A stretch of DNA of 64,000 bases. It comes from Mycobacterium basiliense. GTDB taxonomy: Bacteria > Actinomycetota > Actinomycetes > Mycobacteriales > Mycobacteriaceae. The notes beneath the pieces are model-generated. The model saw nothing but the letters and a program-made list of their open reading frames with translations, searched no databases and was not told the DNA's origin. Shown in pieces: positions 50,269 to 61,149 of this stretch (position 1 is the stretch's first letter; every line of letters starts with the position of its first letter). The position numbers and the translations under genes are program-made. The stretch is taken from contig NZ_LR130759.1 of assembly GCF_900292015.1 (NCBI RefSeq), positions 2,418,001 through 2,482,000 of the forward strand, given 5' to 3'.

Positions 50269-50916
50269 TCATGCCGTGGTGCAGACAAACTGGGTGCCGT
50301 TGAAATCGAGTCGCACTTCGCCCTGGTGTTCCCAGTACTCGATGCCCTGCCGCCCATATCGGGCGCCGCTGCCGGACGGTTGCACGAACAGGATGTACGG
50401 GTCGCCTTTCCAGGTCAGCACGGCTGTTTGCGGGTCCAGCTCGTTGTAGAACTGCGCGGTCAGCGGCCCGTTCTCGGGTGGGCACCGGTAGGTGACGACC
50501 GGCGGTGCGGGCGTAGCCGGATCCGCGAGGGCCAACTGGACCAGCCGGGTTTGGAAGGCCTGCGTGAGGCAGGTGCGCGTGTCGGTGTTTTGCACGCATT
50601 GATCGCGGGTGGTGGCCCAGCCGTTCTGCGCCGCTTGCAGCGCTGCCTTGTCGGCGCCGGGACGGTCAAGTGCTTGCCGGTAGGCGACTTGGAGCCGCTG
50701 GTCGAGCGCGGACAATTGGGGGTCTTGGCACACCAGCTGTTGGATCTCGCCGGCAGGCTTACCGCACTCGGGGGACGTCCCAGCGGTTGCGGACGAGTTC
50801 GAGGTCGTGGTGCCGATGGCCGGGCTGGGCGCCGGTGAGCTGGCGTGCGGCTGCGTCGATGTCGAGCCGCACGCGCTCAAGATCAGCATTGCCCCGATGA
50901 TGGCGATTCGTCTCAC
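50269..50916 (-). CDS. lprI: Lipoprotein LprI
   Basis: A 215-aa lipoprotein. The signal peptide MRRIAIIGAMLILSAC ends in the lipobox LSAC, with the acylated Cys at residue 16. A Ser/Thr/Pro linker follows to about 48, then a conserved DUF1311-like domain (ECGKPAGEIQQLVCQDPQL, WATTRDQCVQN) with several paired cysteines. M. tuberculosis LprI is a lysozyme inhibitor. It lies just upstream of glbN on the other side, as in Rv1541c-Rv1542c, and is convergent with the pseudouridine synthase. Confidence 0.93.
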   Translation of the reverse strand: MRRIAIIGAMLILSACGSTSTQPHASSPAPSPAIGTTTSNSSATAGTSPECGKPAGEIQQLVCQDPQLSALDQRLQVAYRQALDRPGADKAALQAAQNGWATTRDQCVQNTDTRTCLTQAFQTRLVQLALADPATPAPPVVTYRCPPENGPLTAQFYNELDPQTAVLTWKGDPYILFVQPSGSGARYGRQGIEYWEHQGEVRLDFNGTQFVCTTA

Positions 50917-50992
50917 ATGTGCTGCCTACCGGGTGCTTGCTGGATACCAACGTGCGACACGCCCATCAAACACGAAATTGGTACCGCCGCGT

Positions 50993-51403
50993 TCACGCTT
51001 CAGCGGTGCTGGTCTCGCCGGATACGATGTCGGCGGCCAGCGGCGCGATCAGCTTGAGGATCTCGGTGACCGTCTCCGATGGCACCCCAGCCCCGGTCAG
51101 CGCGTCGCCTAGGTGACCGGCGACCAGGCTGAAATGGTGCATCGTGATGCCGCGTCCCTGATGCACCTGCTTCATGGGGGCGCCGGTGTAGGGTTCCGGC
51201 CCGCCGAGGGCGGCCGCAAAAAACTCGGCTTGTTTGCCCTTGAGACGGTTCATCTTCGTCCCGGTGAAGAAGCCGGACAGTTCATCGTCGGCAAGCACTC
51301 GGACGTAGAAGTCCTCGACGACGGCTTCGATGGCCTCATACCCGCCGATCTTGTCGTAGATGCTGACCGGCGCGCGTTTGCCTAGGCGTGACAGGAGTTT
51401 CAT
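50993..51403 (-). CDS. glbN: Truncated haemoglobin N
   Basis: A 136-aa group I truncated haemoglobin. The pre-A segment [12 protein letters not shown] is followed by [21 protein letters not shown] (B-helix Tyr), and the haem-binding proximal His is in the helix around [19 protein letters not shown]. The M. tuberculosis homologue dioxygenates nitric oxide to nitrate. It precedes lprI on the same strand with a 76-bp gap, so the pair may be co-transcribed. Confidence 0.96.
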   Translation of the reverse strand: MKLLSRLGKRAPVSIYDKIGGYEAIEAVVEDFYVRVLADDELSGFFTGTKMNRLKGKQAEFFAAALGGPEPYTGAPMKQVHQGRGITMHHFSLVAGHLGDALTGAGVPSETVTEILKLIAPLAADIVSGETSTAEA

Positions 51404-51629
51404 CGGGCAAGGGCAACATTGCTCAGTTGCGCATGGATTAGCGCGTAGTCACAGTCGGATTGCCTTACGTAACAAGTACATTGCTGTGTGGGCGGGCATT
51501 TTCCAGGGTGCCGGCGGACCCGCGTCCCGGCCTGGGTGGACCCACCCGTATCTATTCGAGGATGTATGTCCTAGGTTGGCCTTATGACCTGTGTCACACC
51601 AACCACACCGCCCTCAGGAGCGACAACCG

Positions 51630-52646
51630 ATGAATCTTGGTGATCTAACGAATCTTGTCGAAAAGCCCTTGGCGGCGGTGTCCAACATCGTCAATACTCC
51701 GAACTCGGCGGGCCGATATCGGCCTTTCTATCTGAGGAACCTGCTTGATGCGGTGCAAGGCCGCAAACTCGGGGATGCGGTCGACGGCAGAACCGTCCTG
51801 ATCACCGGCGGGTCGTCGGGCATTGGCGAGGCGGCGGCGAAGAAGATCGCTGAATCGGGGGGCGCGGTCGTGCTGGTTGCGCGGACCCGGGAGAACTTGG
51901 AGAAGGTTGCCGACGACGTCCGTGCCAGCGGTGGGACCGCCCACGTCTATCCATGCGATCTGTCCGACATGGACGCCATCGCCGCGATGGCCGACCAGGT
52001 GCTCGCCGATCTGGGCCGCGTGGACATTCTGATCAACAACGCGGGCCGATCGATTCGGCGCTCGCTGGAGTTGTCCTACGACCGGATTCATGACTATCAG
52101 CGGACCATGCAGCTGAACTATCTCGGCGCCGTCCAGCTCATCCTCAAGTTCATTCCCGGGATGCGCGAACGTGGCTTTGGCCACATCATCAACGTGTCCT
52201 CGGTGGGCGTACAGACGCGCGCTCCGCGCTTTGGCGCCTATATCGCCAGCAAGGCTGCGCTGGACAGCCTCTGTGACGCGCTGCAGGCCGAGACGGTGAA
52301 CGACAACGTGCGATTCACCACCGTGCACATGGCGTTGGTGCGGACCCCGATGATCAGCCCGACCACGATGTACGACAAATTCCCGACGCTGACGCCCGAA
52401 CAGGCCGCGGGCGTCATCACCGACGCGATTGTGCACCGGCCGCGCCGAGCCAGCTCACCGTTTGGGCAATTCGCGGCGGTGGCCGACGCCGTCAATCCGG
52501 CGGTGATGGATCGGGTACGTAATCGCGCGTTCAGCATGTTCGCCGACTCCGCCGCGGCCAAGGGCGGCCAATCCCAAACTGACACATCAGATCTCGACAA
52601 GCGAAGTGAAACGTTTGTGCAAGCGACCAGAGGAATACATTGGTGA
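51630..52646 (+). CDS. Short-chain dehydrogenase/reductase (Rv1543-type, fatty acyl-CoA reductase-like)
   Basis: A 338-aa SDR. The Rossmann motif is TVLITGGSSGIGEAAAKK near residue 55, NNAGRSIRRSL near 145, and the catalytic Tyr-Lys pair lies in FGAYIASKAALD with VSSVG upstream. The 40-residue N-terminal extension is typical of mycobacterial acyl-CoA reductase-like SDRs. ATG 51630 follows CAGGAGCGAC. It is followed after 4 bp by a second SDR. Confidence 0.9.
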   Translation: MNLGDLTNLVEKPLAAVSNIVNTPNSAGRYRPFYLRNLLDAVQGRKLGDAVDGRTVLITGGSSGIGEAAAKKIAESGGAVVLVARTRENLEKVADDVRASGGTAHVYPCDLSDMDAIAAMADQVLADLGRVDILINNAGRSIRRSLELSYDRIHDYQRTMQLNYLGAVQLILKFIPGMRERGFGHIINVSSVGVQTRAPRFGAYIASKAALDSLCDALQAETVNDNVRFTTVHMALVRTPMISPTTMYDKFPTLTPEQAAGVITDAIVHRPRRASSPFGQFAAVADAVNPAVMDRVRNRAFSMFADSAAAKGGQSQTDTSDLDKRSETFVQATRGIHW

Positions 52647-52650
52647 CGTT

Positions 52651-53454
52651 ATGAGCCTTCCCAAACCGAACAAGCAGGCAGCTGTTGTTATCACCGGTGC
52701 ATCTTCGGGCATCGGTGTCGAATTGGCCCGCGGCCTCGCCGGTCGCGGCTTTCCCCTGGTGCTGGTGGCACGTCGTCGAGAGCGACTTGAGGAACTGGCC
52801 CAGGACGTACGCAGCGAGTTCTCGGTCGGGGTTGAGGTCCTGCCGCTGGATCTCGCCGATGTGCAAGCCCGAGCGGAGCTTGCCGATCGGCTTCGTACCG
52901 GTGAGATCGCAGGTCTGTGCAACAGCGCGGGCTTTGGCACCAGCGGCCGGTTCTACGAGTTGCCTTTTGAACGCGAAAGCGAGCAGGTAACCCTCAATGC
53001 CTTGGCGCTGATGGAACTCACCCGCGCGGTCCTGCCCGGCATGGTTCAGCGCGGGGCCGGTGCGGTGCTCAACATCGCATCGATCGCTGGCTTCCAGCCG
53101 ATTCCCTTCATGGCCGTGTATTCGGCGACCAAGGCCTTCGTGCTGACATTCTCCGAGGCCGTCCACGAGGAGCTGCACGGAACGGGTGTCTCGGTCACCG
53201 CGTTGTGCCCCGGCCCGGTACCCACCGAGTGGGCCGAGATCGCCAGTGCTGAGCGGTTCAGCATCCCCCTTGCGCAGGTCTCACCGCATGATGTTGCCGA
53301 GGCGGCCATCGCCGGGATGCTGTCCGGGAGGCGCACCGTGGTGCCCGGCGTGGTACCCAAGTTCGTCAGCACCGGCGGCAGGTTTGCCCCTCGTAGCCTG
53401 CTGCTTCCCGCGATCCGGATCGGCAATCGGCTGCGCGGCGGACCCAGTCACTAG
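52651..53454 (+). CDS. Short-chain dehydrogenase/reductase (Rv1544-type)
   Basis: A 267-aa SDR: AAVVITGASSGIGVELAR, LVLVARRRERLEELA, NSAGFGTSGRF (in place of NNAG) and VYSATKAFVLTFSEAVHEEL with the Tyr-X3-Lys site. The protein matches Rv1544 in length when ATG 52651 is used, 4 bp after the preceding SDR; an upstream in-frame GTG at 52606 would overlap it. Substrate unknown, probably a ketone or alcohol of lipid origin. Confidence 0.9.
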   Translation: MSLPKPNKQAAVVITGASSGIGVELARGLAGRGFPLVLVARRRERLEELAQDVRSEFSVGVEVLPLDLADVQARAELADRLRTGEIAGLCNSAGFGTSGRFYELPFERESEQVTLNALALMELTRAVLPGMVQRGAGAVLNIASIAGFQPIPFMAVYSATKAFVLTFSEAVHEELHGTGVSVTALCPGPVPTEWAEIASAERFSIPLAQVSPHDVAEAAIAGMLSGRRTVVPGVVPKFVSTGGRFAPRSLLLPAIRIGNRLRGGPSH

Positions 53455-53602
53455 GCGCACCCCGGTCGCGCTCGGCACAGGGTCCTTGGGTCAGCGGCGC
53501 CTACTGGGCTGGGACGGATGTGGTGGATGAGACAGTCGCCAACCGCGCTGACTTTGCTGAAGGCGCGCCCGCCGGCATCATCGCGGCGGCTAGGCTCATT
53601 CG

Positions 53603-54034
53603 ATGGCTTCCGTTGAGATGACCGCTGAGGTCCCGATGACTCCGCAGGAAACGTGGGATCACGTGTCGGATTTGTCGGCGTTGGGCGATTGGCTCGTGAT
53701 CCACGAGGGATGGCGCAGCGAGCTGCCGGACGAGCTGGGCGAAGGTGTCGAAATCGTCGGCGTGGCACGTGCCAAAGGGATGCGCAACCGGGTGACCTGG
53801 ACGGTGACCACGTGGGACCCGCCGCACGAAGTCGCCATGTCTGGCTCGGGTAAGGGCGGAACCAACTACGGTGTCGCGCTCACCGTACGGGCCACGGGGG
53901 ACGGTTCAGTGCTCGGTTTGCGCCTCGAATTGTCCGGGCGGGCGTTGTTCGGTCCGCTGGGTTCGGCGGCGGCTCGTGCCGTCAAGGGCGATGTGGAGCA
54001 GTCGTTGAAGCAGTTCGTTCAGCTGTACGCGTAG
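53603..54034 (+). CDS. SRPBCC/polyketide cyclase-like protein (Rv1546-type)
   Basis: A 143-aa helix-grip protein. [20 protein letters not shown] is the usual opening of the SRPBCC/Polyketide_cyc2 fold, and [24 protein letters not shown] is the closing helix. Such proteins bind hydrophobic ligands; no catalytic residues can be named. It stands 79 bp before dnaE1. Function unknown. Confidence 0.88.
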   Translation: MASVEMTAEVPMTPQETWDHVSDLSALGDWLVIHEGWRSELPDELGEGVEIVGVARAKGMRNRVTWTVTTWDPPHEVAMSGSGKGGTNYGVALTVRATGDGSVLGLRLELSGRALFGPLGSAAARAVKGDVEQSLKQFVQLYA

Positions 54035-54112
54035 CGGCTGTGAGGAGCCGGTAAGACACACTTTGCGACACGCCCGAACGACGTCGGTCCTCGGTCATAG
54101 ACTGGCGTCCCT

Positions 54113-57100
54113 ATGAACCAGTCCTCCTTCGTGCACCTGCATAATCACACCGAGTACTCGATGTTGGACGGTGCCGCGAAGATCACCCCGATGCTCGCCG
54201 AGGTCGAGCGGCTCCAGATGCCCGCGATCGGGATGACCGACCACGGAAACATGTTCGGCGCCAGCGAGTTCTACAACTCGGTGACGCGAGCAGGCATCAA
54301 GCCGATCATCGGGGTTGAGGCATACGTCGCGCCAGGTTCACGGTTCGACACCCGGCGGATCTTCTGGGGTGACCCCAGCCAGAAGTCCGACGACATCTCG
54401 GGCAGCGGCTCCTACACCCACCTGACCATGATGGCCGAGAACGCGACGGGCCTACGTAATCTGTTCACGCTGTCATCGCTGGCATCTTTCGAGGGCCAGC
54501 TGAGCAAGTGGTCACGCATGGATGCCGAACTCATCGCCGAGCACGCTGAAGGCATCATCATCACCACTGGCTGTCCCTCGGGTGAGGTGCAGACCCGCCT
54601 GCGCCTGGGCCAGGACCGCGAGGCATTGGAAGCGGCGGCGAGGTGGCGCGAGATCGTCGGCGCCGACAACTACTTCCTGGAGCTGATGGACCACGGGCTG
54701 ACTATCGAACGGCGGGTCCGTGAGGGGTTGCTACACATTGGCCGGACGCTCAACATTCCGCCGCTAGCGACCAACGACTGCCATTACGTCACCCGCGACG
54801 CGGCCCACAACCACGAGGCGCTGTTGTGTGTACAGACCGGCAAGACCTTGTCGGACCCGAATCGCTTCAAGTTCGACGGCGACGGCTACTACCTCAAGTC
54901 GGCCGCCGAAATGCGGCAGCTCTGGGACGACGAGGTGCCGGGTGCGTGCGATTCCACATTGCTTATCGCCGAGCGCGTGCAGTCCTACGCCGAGGTGTGG
55001 ACGCCTCGGGACAGAATGCCGATTTTCCCGGTGCCCGAGGGACACGACCCGGCTTCCTGGCTGCGCCACGAGGTAGACGCCGGGCTAAGTCGTCGGTTCC
55101 CCGAAGGCCCGCCGCAGAATTACACGACGCGGGCGGCGTATGAAATCGATGTCATCTGTGCTAAGGGTTTCCCCTCCTACTTTCTCATCGTCGCCGACCT
55201 GATCAGCTATGCGAAGTCGGTGGGTATTCGGGTGGGCCCCGGTCGGGGTTCCGCCGCCGGCTCACTCGTCGCCTATGCCCTGGGCATCACCGACATCGAC
55301 CCGATTCCGCACGGTCTGCTGTTCGAGCGGTTCCTCAATCCGGAGCGCACGTCGATGCCCGACATCGACATCGACTTCGACGACCGTCGTCGCGGCGAGA
55401 TGGTGCGGTACGCCGCCGAGAAATGGGGTCACGACCGGGTCGCGCAGGTCATCACCTTCGGCACGATTAAGACCAAAGCGGCGCTGAAGGACTCGGCACG
55501 AATCCACTACGGGCAACCGGGTTTTGCGATCGCTGACCGGATCACCAAGGCGCTACCGCCGGCGATCATGGCCAAAGATATTCCACTGGCCGGCATCACC
55601 GACCCCGCACATGAGCGGTACAAAGAAGCGGCCGAGGTCCGTGGCCTGATCGAGACCGATCCAGATGTCCGCACCATCTACCAGACCGCGCTGGGTTTGG
55701 AAGGCTTGATTCGCAACGCCGGGGTGCACGCGTGTGCGGTGATCATGAGCAGCGAGCCGCTGACTGAGGCCATCCCATTATGGAAGAGGCCGCAGGACGG
55801 GGCCATCATTACCGGCTGGGATTACCCCTCGTGCGAGGCCATCGGGTTGCTGAAGATGGATTTCCTCGGCCTGCGGAATCTGACGATCATCGGCGACGCG
55901 ATCGACAACATCAAGGCCAACCGGGGAGTTGACCTCAACCTCGAGTCTGTACCGCTGGAAGACAAGCCCACCTACGAGCTGCTGGGCCGTGGTGACACGC
56001 TTGGGGTGTTCCAACTTGATGGCGGGCCGATGCGCGACTTGCTGCGCCGCATGCAGCCCACCGGCTTCGAAGACATCGTCGCCGTGCTGGCCCTGTATCG
56101 CCCCGGCCCAATGGGACAAAACGCACACAACGACTACGCGGATCGCAAGAACGGTCGCCAAGCGATCAAGCCGATCCATCCGGAGCTGGCCGAGCCGCTC
56201 GAAGAAATCCTGGCCGAGACCTACGGTCTGATTGTCTACCAAGAGCAGATCATGCGAATTGCGCAGAAGGTGGCCGGCTACTCGCTGGCCCGAGCCGACA
56301 TCTTGCGCAAGGCCATGGGCAAGAAGCAACGCGACGTGCTGGACAAGGAGTACGAAGGCTTCTCGGACGGAATGAAGGCCAACGGATTCTCTGCCGGTGC
56401 CATCAAGGCGCTGTGGGACACCATCCTGCCGTTCGCCGACTACGCGTTCAACAAGTCGCACGCGGCCGGCTATGGGCTGGTCTCCTACTGGACCGCATAT
56501 CTCAAGGCCAACTATCCAGGTGAGTACATGGCCGGTCTGTTGACCTCGGTCGGCGATGACAAGGACAAGGCGGCGGTGTATCTGGCCGACTGTCGCAAGT
56601 TGGGCATCACCGTGTTGCCCCCCGACGTCAACGAGTCCGGTCTGAACTTCGCGTCGGTGGGCAACGACATCCGGTATGGCTTGGGTGCGGTGCGCAATGT
56701 CGGCGCCAACGTCGTTGGATCACTGATCCAAACCCGCAGCAACAAAGGTAAATTCACCGACTTCTCGGACTATCTGGACAAGATCGACATTTCGGTATGC
56801 AACAAGAAAGTCACCGAGTCGTTGATCAAAGCGGGCGCATTTGACTCACTGGGGCACGCCCGCAAGGGCCTCTTCTTGGTGCACACCGACGCCGTCGACT
56901 CCGTGCTGGGTACCAAGAAGGCCGAAGCGATGGGACAATTTGACCTGTTCGGTGGCAGTGATGTCGGCACCGATGCAGTGTTCGCTATCCGGGTCCCCGA
57001 TGACGAGTGGGAAGACAAGCACAAGCTCGCTCTAGAACGGGAGATGCTGGGGTTGTACGTATCCGGGCATCCGCTCAACGGGGTCGCGCACCTGTTGGCT

Positions 57101-57646
57101 GCCCAGGTCGATACCGCTATCCCGGCGATCCTGGACGGTGATGTCCCCAACGACAGTCAGGTGCGCGTGGGCGGCATCCTGGCGTCCGTCAACCGAAGGG
57201 TCAACAAGAACGGAATGCCTTGGGCTTCTGCCCAATTGGAAGATCTCACCGGCGGAATCGAAGTAATGTTCTTTCCGCACACGTATTCGGCTTTCGGAGC
57301 GGACATCGCCGATGACGCCGTGGTGCTAGTCAACGCCAAGGTTGCCGTCCGCGATGACCGCACCACACTGATCGCCAACGAACTTGTCGTACCGGATTTT
57401 TCCAACGCACAGGTGGATCGGCCGCTGGCCGTCAGCCTACCCACCCGGCAGTGCACCATCGACAAGGTCACCGCGCTCAAGCAAGTGCTGGCGCGCCACC
57501 CTGGGACGTCGCAGGTGCATCTGCGGCTGATTAGTGGGGACCGCATCACCACGCTGGAGCTCGACCAGTCACTGCGGGTGACACCGTCACCGGCATTGAT
57601 GGGGGACCTCAAAGAGTTGCTCGGGCCGGGGTGCTTGGGCGGCTAG
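54113..57646 (+). CDS. dnaE1: DNA polymerase III alpha subunit, replicative
   Basis: A 1,177-aa C-family polymerase. The PHP domain opens with [19 protein letters not shown], containing metal-binding histidines; in mycobacteria this domain proofreads. The polymerase active-site acids are in [17 protein letters not shown] near residue 425. [30 protein letters not shown] and a C-terminal OB fold ([18 protein letters not shown]) follow. ATG 54113. It is the sole essential replicase subunit expected here (Rv1547). Confidence 0.97.
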   Translation: MNQSSFVHLHNHTEYSMLDGAAKITPMLAEVERLQMPAIGMTDHGNMFGASEFYNSVTRAGIKPIIGVEAYVAPGSRFDTRRIFWGDPSQKSDDISGSGSYTHLTMMAENATGLRNLFTLSSLASFEGQLSKWSRMDAELIAEHAEGIIITTGCPSGEVQTRLRLGQDREALEAAARWREIVGADNYFLELMDHGLTIERRVREGLLHIGRTLNIPPLATNDCHYVTRDAAHNHEALLCVQTGKTLSDPNRFKFDGDGYYLKSAAEMRQLWDDEVPGACDSTLLIAERVQSYAEVWTPRDRMPIFPVPEGHDPASWLRHEVDAGLSRRFPEGPPQNYTTRAAYEIDVICAKGFPSYFLIVADLISYAKSVGIRVGPGRGSAAGSLVAYALGITDIDPIPHGLLFERFLNPERTSMPDIDIDFDDRRRGEMVRYAAEKWGHDRVAQVITFGTIKTKAALKDSARIHYGQPGFAIADRITKALPPAIMAKDIPLAGITDPAHERYKEAAEVRGLIETDPDVRTIYQTALGLEGLIRNAGVHACAVIMSSEPLTEAIPLWKRPQDGAIITGWDYPSCEAIGLLKMDFLGLRNLTIIGDAIDNIKANRGVDLNLESVPLEDKPTYELLGRGDTLGVFQLDGGPMRDLLRRMQPTGFEDIVAVLALYRPGPMGQNAHNDYADRKNGRQAIKPIHPELAEPLEEILAETYGLIVYQEQIMRIAQKVAGYSLARADILRKAMGKKQRDVLDKEYEGFSDGMKANGFSAGAIKALWDTILPFADYAFNKSHAAGYGLVSYWTAYLKANYPGEYMAGLLTSVGDDKDKAAVYLADCRKLGITVLPPDVNESGLNFASVGNDIRYGLGAVRNVGANVVGSLIQTRSNKGKFTDFSDYLDKIDISVCNKKVTESLIKAGAFDSLGHARKGLFLVHTDAVDSVLGTKKAEAMGQFDLFGGSDVGTDAVFAIRVPDDEWEDKHKLALEREMLGLYVSGHPLNGVAHLLAAQVDTAIPAILDGDVPNDSQVRVGGILASVNRRVNKNGMPWASAQLEDLTGGIEVMFFPHTYSAFGADIADDAVVLVNAKVAVRDDRTTLIANELVVPDFSNAQVDRPLAVSLPTRQCTIDKVTALKQVLARHPGTSQVHLRLISGDRITTLELDQSLRVTPSPALMGDLKELLGPGCLGG

Positions 57647-57662
57647 CGTCTCATGGCCGGTG

Positions 57663-59009
57663 TCATCTCGTCGGGGTCATCTGCTGCCGCAACCGGGGCA
57701 GGCTCCACTGACGCCAGACCCTCTCGAGGGCGACGACCAACAGGCGGCCAGGCATCCAGGGCGGGGTATCGAACGTCATCAGGTAGTCCAGGCGGGTGCG
57801 ACCGGTGGAGACCGGTGTGAGTTCAACCCGGCCATGGTGATTACGGACCGGCCCGCGAACGGTGCGGTATTCGATCAGCGTGGGCGACGAATGGGTGACG
57901 ATCTCTTCCTGGATTGGCCAAATCCCCAGCACCCGCTGGGCGCGGACCGAACGCAGGCCGTCGGGCTCGTCGGGGTGCACGCCATCACGGACCCGGCGCT
58001 GACGCACCGGCCAAAGAGTTGCCCACTGGCGGGTGAGGACGTGGAACACGTGCTCGGGCGACGCGTCCAGCTCGGCGGTGCAATCGATCCGATGCCGGCC
58101 GGTCGGCGCCGCGGTGTCGGTACTTGCCGGCCGGGTCGCACCGCTTCGAGCGGTGAGCCAGTCACGCACGAAGGCAAAGACGTCTGCCGCCGCGCCTGGA
58201 TGTAGTAGGGGAGATTCATGGCTGTGGTTACGGGCGAACCCGTGCCGGCGCGCGGCCGATTGAATACGCCGGTCGGAGCCGGCGAATGACCTAGCCAGCC
58301 GGTGGCAGCGGGTCGCCGGGGCGATGGCGTCCCGGGGCGAGGTAAGTGCCAGTATCGGCACGTCGAGTGTGTTGAGTTTGGCCGCGATCTGGCCTTGGGC
58401 GCGTTCGGTCGCGCCCCACAACACCGCGTCTTCGAGGGCGGCGACCGGCTCGTCCTCGGGGCCGAGGCGAAAGCGCCGCGCCGGGAACACACCACCCCAC
58501 AGGCGGGCCGTCACGGCGGCGACAACCATCCGATTGGCCAGCAGCGGGATATCGAGTGCCGCGTTGACCAGCACCAATCCCTCGACCTGGGACGCCTGTA
58601 GCGTCTCGGCAGCGGCGCGGGCCAGCGCGGCCCCGCCGAACGAATGGCCGATCCAGAATGCGGATCGGCCGGTTTCGGCGTTGATCAGCCGTTGGGCTGC
58701 GGGCAAATCGACCCTGACCATCTCCGCCCACCCGGCGCGGGTCTGGGCACTCAGGGCAACCCCGCCTGTCCCGCGCCGTTCGACAATCCATGCGTCGAAG
58801 CCGGCGGCGGCCAGCATCTCGGCCAGGCCGCCACCGCCCGGCCACAGATATAACCGCCGGTTGTCGAACGTCCCCGGGATCAGGACCACCGGCACGCCAT
58901 GGCCCGCACCGATCCGAGTCACCCGGAACCGCCCCCCGTCCTCGACGGTCAGCACCGTCGCCTGCACACCGCAGTGTGGATGCTCCTCAACGGTCCACAC
59001 GGTGGGCAC
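57663..59009 (-). CDS. Alpha/beta hydrolase fused to an SRPBCC domain
   Basis: A 448-aa two-domain protein. The N-terminal hydrolase has VPVVLIPGTFDNRRLYLWP, the nucleophile elbow AFWIGHSFGGAALA (GxSxG) near residue 130, and a late HGFARNHSHESP segment that could supply the histidine. From about residue 300 an SRPBCC/polyketide-cyclase domain follows (TAELDASPEHVFHVLTRQW, GRVELTPVSTGRTRLDYL). GTG 59009 follows GAAGGGAAA; the frame continues far upstream to 59786 without matching sequence. The first domain resembles lipase/esterase-type proteins. It occupies the place of PPE21 (Rv1548c) in M. tuberculosis. Substrate unknown. Confidence 0.82.
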   Translation of the reverse strand: MPTVWTVEEHPHCGVQATVLTVEDGGRFRVTRIGAGHGVPVVLIPGTFDNRRLYLWPGGGGLAEMLAAAGFDAWIVERRGTGGVALSAQTRAGWAEMVRVDLPAAQRLINAETGRSAFWIGHSFGGAALARAAAETLQASQVEGLVLVNAALDIPLLANRMVVAAVTARLWGGVFPARRFRLGPEDEPVAALEDAVLWGATERAQGQIAAKLNTLDVPILALTSPRDAIAPATRCHRLARSFAGSDRRIQSAARRHGFARNHSHESPLLHPGAAADVFAFVRDWLTARSGATRPASTDTAAPTGRHRIDCTAELDASPEHVFHVLTRQWATLWPVRQRRVRDGVHPDEPDGLRSVRAQRVLGIWPIQEEIVTHSSPTLIEYRTVRGPVRNHHGRVELTPVSTGRTRLDYLMTFDTPPWMPGRLLVVALERVWRQWSLPRLRQQMTPTR

Positions 59010-59308
59010 GCGGTTTCCCTTCGTCGATCGGAAGCTCGAGCCGGCATCATAACCGGGCAGATTCACGTTCGCGGTGTCGCCGATGTGCAGGACGGGTCTG
59101 ATGCCGATATCGACGCCGCCGCCGTTTGCGGGTTGGTCGACGATCGAGGACCGTGCTGTCGCGAGACGACGTTGGCCATGACGGGAGCTAGACCCAGCCG
59201 CTGCCCGGCCGCACCGAATTAGGTCGACGTATTCCACCCCTGGTGACGCGGACGTACGCTCACCACTGTGACGTTGGGGGAAGCTGATCGGTGCGAAGGA
59301 GACGGGAA
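59010..59308. other. Divergent region hydrolase/fadD11
   Basis: 299 bp containing both promoters. The minus frame is open across it, but codons there do not resemble any family. No RNA or repeat seen. Confidence 0.4.
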
Positions 59309-61135
59309 ATGACCACAACCGAGCGTCCGACCACCCTGTGCGAGGCATTCCAGCGCACCGCCGCGATCGATCCGGACGCTGTTGCGCTGCGGGTACCCGG
59401 CGGCACCACGGCGCTGACGTGGGCGGAGTATGCGCAGCAGGTGCGGCAGGTGGCCGCGGGATTGTCGGGTTTGGGAGTATGCCGCGGCGATACGGTTTCG
59501 CTGATGATGGCGAACCGGGTCGAGTTCTACCCGCTCGAAGTGGGCACGCAACACGTTGGCGCCACCTCGTTTTCGGTTTACAACACGTTGCCGGCCGAGC
59601 AGCTGACCTACGTGTTCGACAACGCGGGCACAAAGGTGGTGATCTGCGAGGAGCAGTATGTCGACCGCGTCCGTGCCAGCGGCGCGCCCATTGAACATAT
59701 CGTGTGCATTGACGGTTCACCGGAAGGGACGATCTCGGTACGCGATTTGTACGCCGCCGCACCGGCGGATTTCGACTTCGAGTCAACCTGGCATGCGGTG
59801 CAGCCCGATGACATCGTCACACTCATCTACACCTCCGGCACCACGGGTAATCCCAAGGGCGTGGAGATGACCCACACGAACCTATTGTTCGAGGGATACG
59901 CCATCGACGAAGTGCTGGGGATCCATTTCGGCGACCGGGTGACGTCGTTCCTGCCGTCGGCGCACATCGCCGATCGGATGACCGGCCTCTACCTGCAGGA
60001 GATGTTTGGCACTCAGGTTACCGCGGTGTCTGACGGACGCGCGATCGTAACCGCCCTCCCCGATGTTCGGCCAACCGTGTGGGGAGCGGTGCCGCGGGTA
60101 TGGGAAAAGCTTAAGGCCGGAATCGAATTCACCATCAGCCATGAGAACGACGAGATGAAGCGGCAGGCTGTGGCGTGGGCGATGTCGGTGGCTGCCAAAC
60201 GCGCGGCAACCCTGCTCGCGGGTGAACCGATGTCCGACGAGGTAGCCGCGGAATGGGCCAGGGCCGATGAGTTGGTGCTGTCGAAGCTGCGCGAAAGGCT
60301 TGGCTTCGCCGAACTGCGGTGGGCACTCTCCGGCGCGGCGCCGATTCCCAAGGAAACCTTGGCGTTCTTCGCCGGCATCGGCATTCCGATCGCCGAGATT
60401 TGGGGAATGTCCGAGCTCAGCTGCGCCGCTACCGCCAGCCACCCGCGCGATTCGCGGTTGGGCAGTGTCGGCAAATTGCTTCCTGGGCTGGAAGGCAAGA
60501 TTGCCGAAGACGGCGAGTACTTGGTCCGCGGTCCGCTGGTAATGAAGGGTTACCGCAAGGAACCAGCCAAGACCGCCGAAGCGATTGACGAGGATGGCTG
60601 GCTGCATACCGGCGACATCTTCGACATCGACCCCGACGGCTATCTGCGGGTGGTCGATCGCAAGAAGGAGCTGATCATCAATGCGGCCGGAAAGAATATG
60701 TCGCCGGCCAACATTGAGAACACCATTCTGGCCGCCTGTCCCATGGTGGGTGTGATGATCGCGATCGGTGATGGGCGACCGTACAACACCGCCCTCATGG
60801 TTTTCGACGCTGACTCCGTCGGTCCGTACGCGGCGCAGCGCGGTCTCTCCGATGCCTCGCCCGCGGCCCTGGCGGCGGACCCGGAGGTGGTGGCCGGCAT
60901 CGCCGCCGGTGTGGCCGCCGGGAACGCCAAACTGTCGCGGGTGGAACAGGTCAAGCGATTCCGCATCTTGCCGACGTTGTGGGAGCCCGGTGGAGACGAG
61001 ATCACTCTGACCATGAAGCTCAAGCGTCGGCCTATCGTGACGAAATACGCCGCCGAGATCGATGAGCTCTACGCGGCCGAGCCGGGAGACAACGTCCACG
61101 AACCGGCAGCTGCGACGTCGGCGCAACCGGTGTGA
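59309..61135 (+). CDS. fadD11: Long-chain fatty-acyl-CoA ligase FadD11, intact
   Basis: A 608-aa acyl-CoA synthetase. The AMP-binding P-loop is VTLIYTSGTTGNPKGVEMTH near residue 175, followed by LPSAHIADRMTG, EIWGMSELSCAAT, GWLHTGDIFDID and VDRKKELIINAAGKNMSPANIE. The motif form is that of acyl-CoA-forming enzymes, unlike FadD25. ATG 59309 follows AAGGAGACGGGAA. In M. tuberculosis H37Rv the region is split into fadD11.1 and fadD11; here it is one frame. It couples to plsB1 downstream. Confidence 0.93.
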   Translation: MTTTERPTTLCEAFQRTAAIDPDAVALRVPGGTTALTWAEYAQQVRQVAAGLSGLGVCRGDTVSLMMANRVEFYPLEVGTQHVGATSFSVYNTLPAEQLTYVFDNAGTKVVICEEQYVDRVRASGAPIEHIVCIDGSPEGTISVRDLYAAAPADFDFESTWHAVQPDDIVTLIYTSGTTGNPKGVEMTHTNLLFEGYAIDEVLGIHFGDRVTSFLPSAHIADRMTGLYLQEMFGTQVTAVSDGRAIVTALPDVRPTVWGAVPRVWEKLKAGIEFTISHENDEMKRQAVAWAMSVAAKRAATLLAGEPMSDEVAAEWARADELVLSKLRERLGFAELRWALSGAAPIPKETLAFFAGIGIPIAEIWGMSELSCAATASHPRDSRLGSVGKLLPGLEGKIAEDGEYLVRGPLVMKGYRKEPAKTAEAIDEDGWLHTGDIFDIDPDGYLRVVDRKKELIINAAGKNMSPANIENTILAACPMVGVMIAIGDGRPYNTALMVFDADSVGPYAAQRGLSDASPAALAADPEVVAGIAAGVAAGNAKLSRVEQVKRFRILPTLWEPGGDEITLTMKLKRRPIVTKYAAEIDELYAAEPGDNVHEPAAATSAQPV

Positions 61136-61149
61136 TAGGAGGACCGGTG

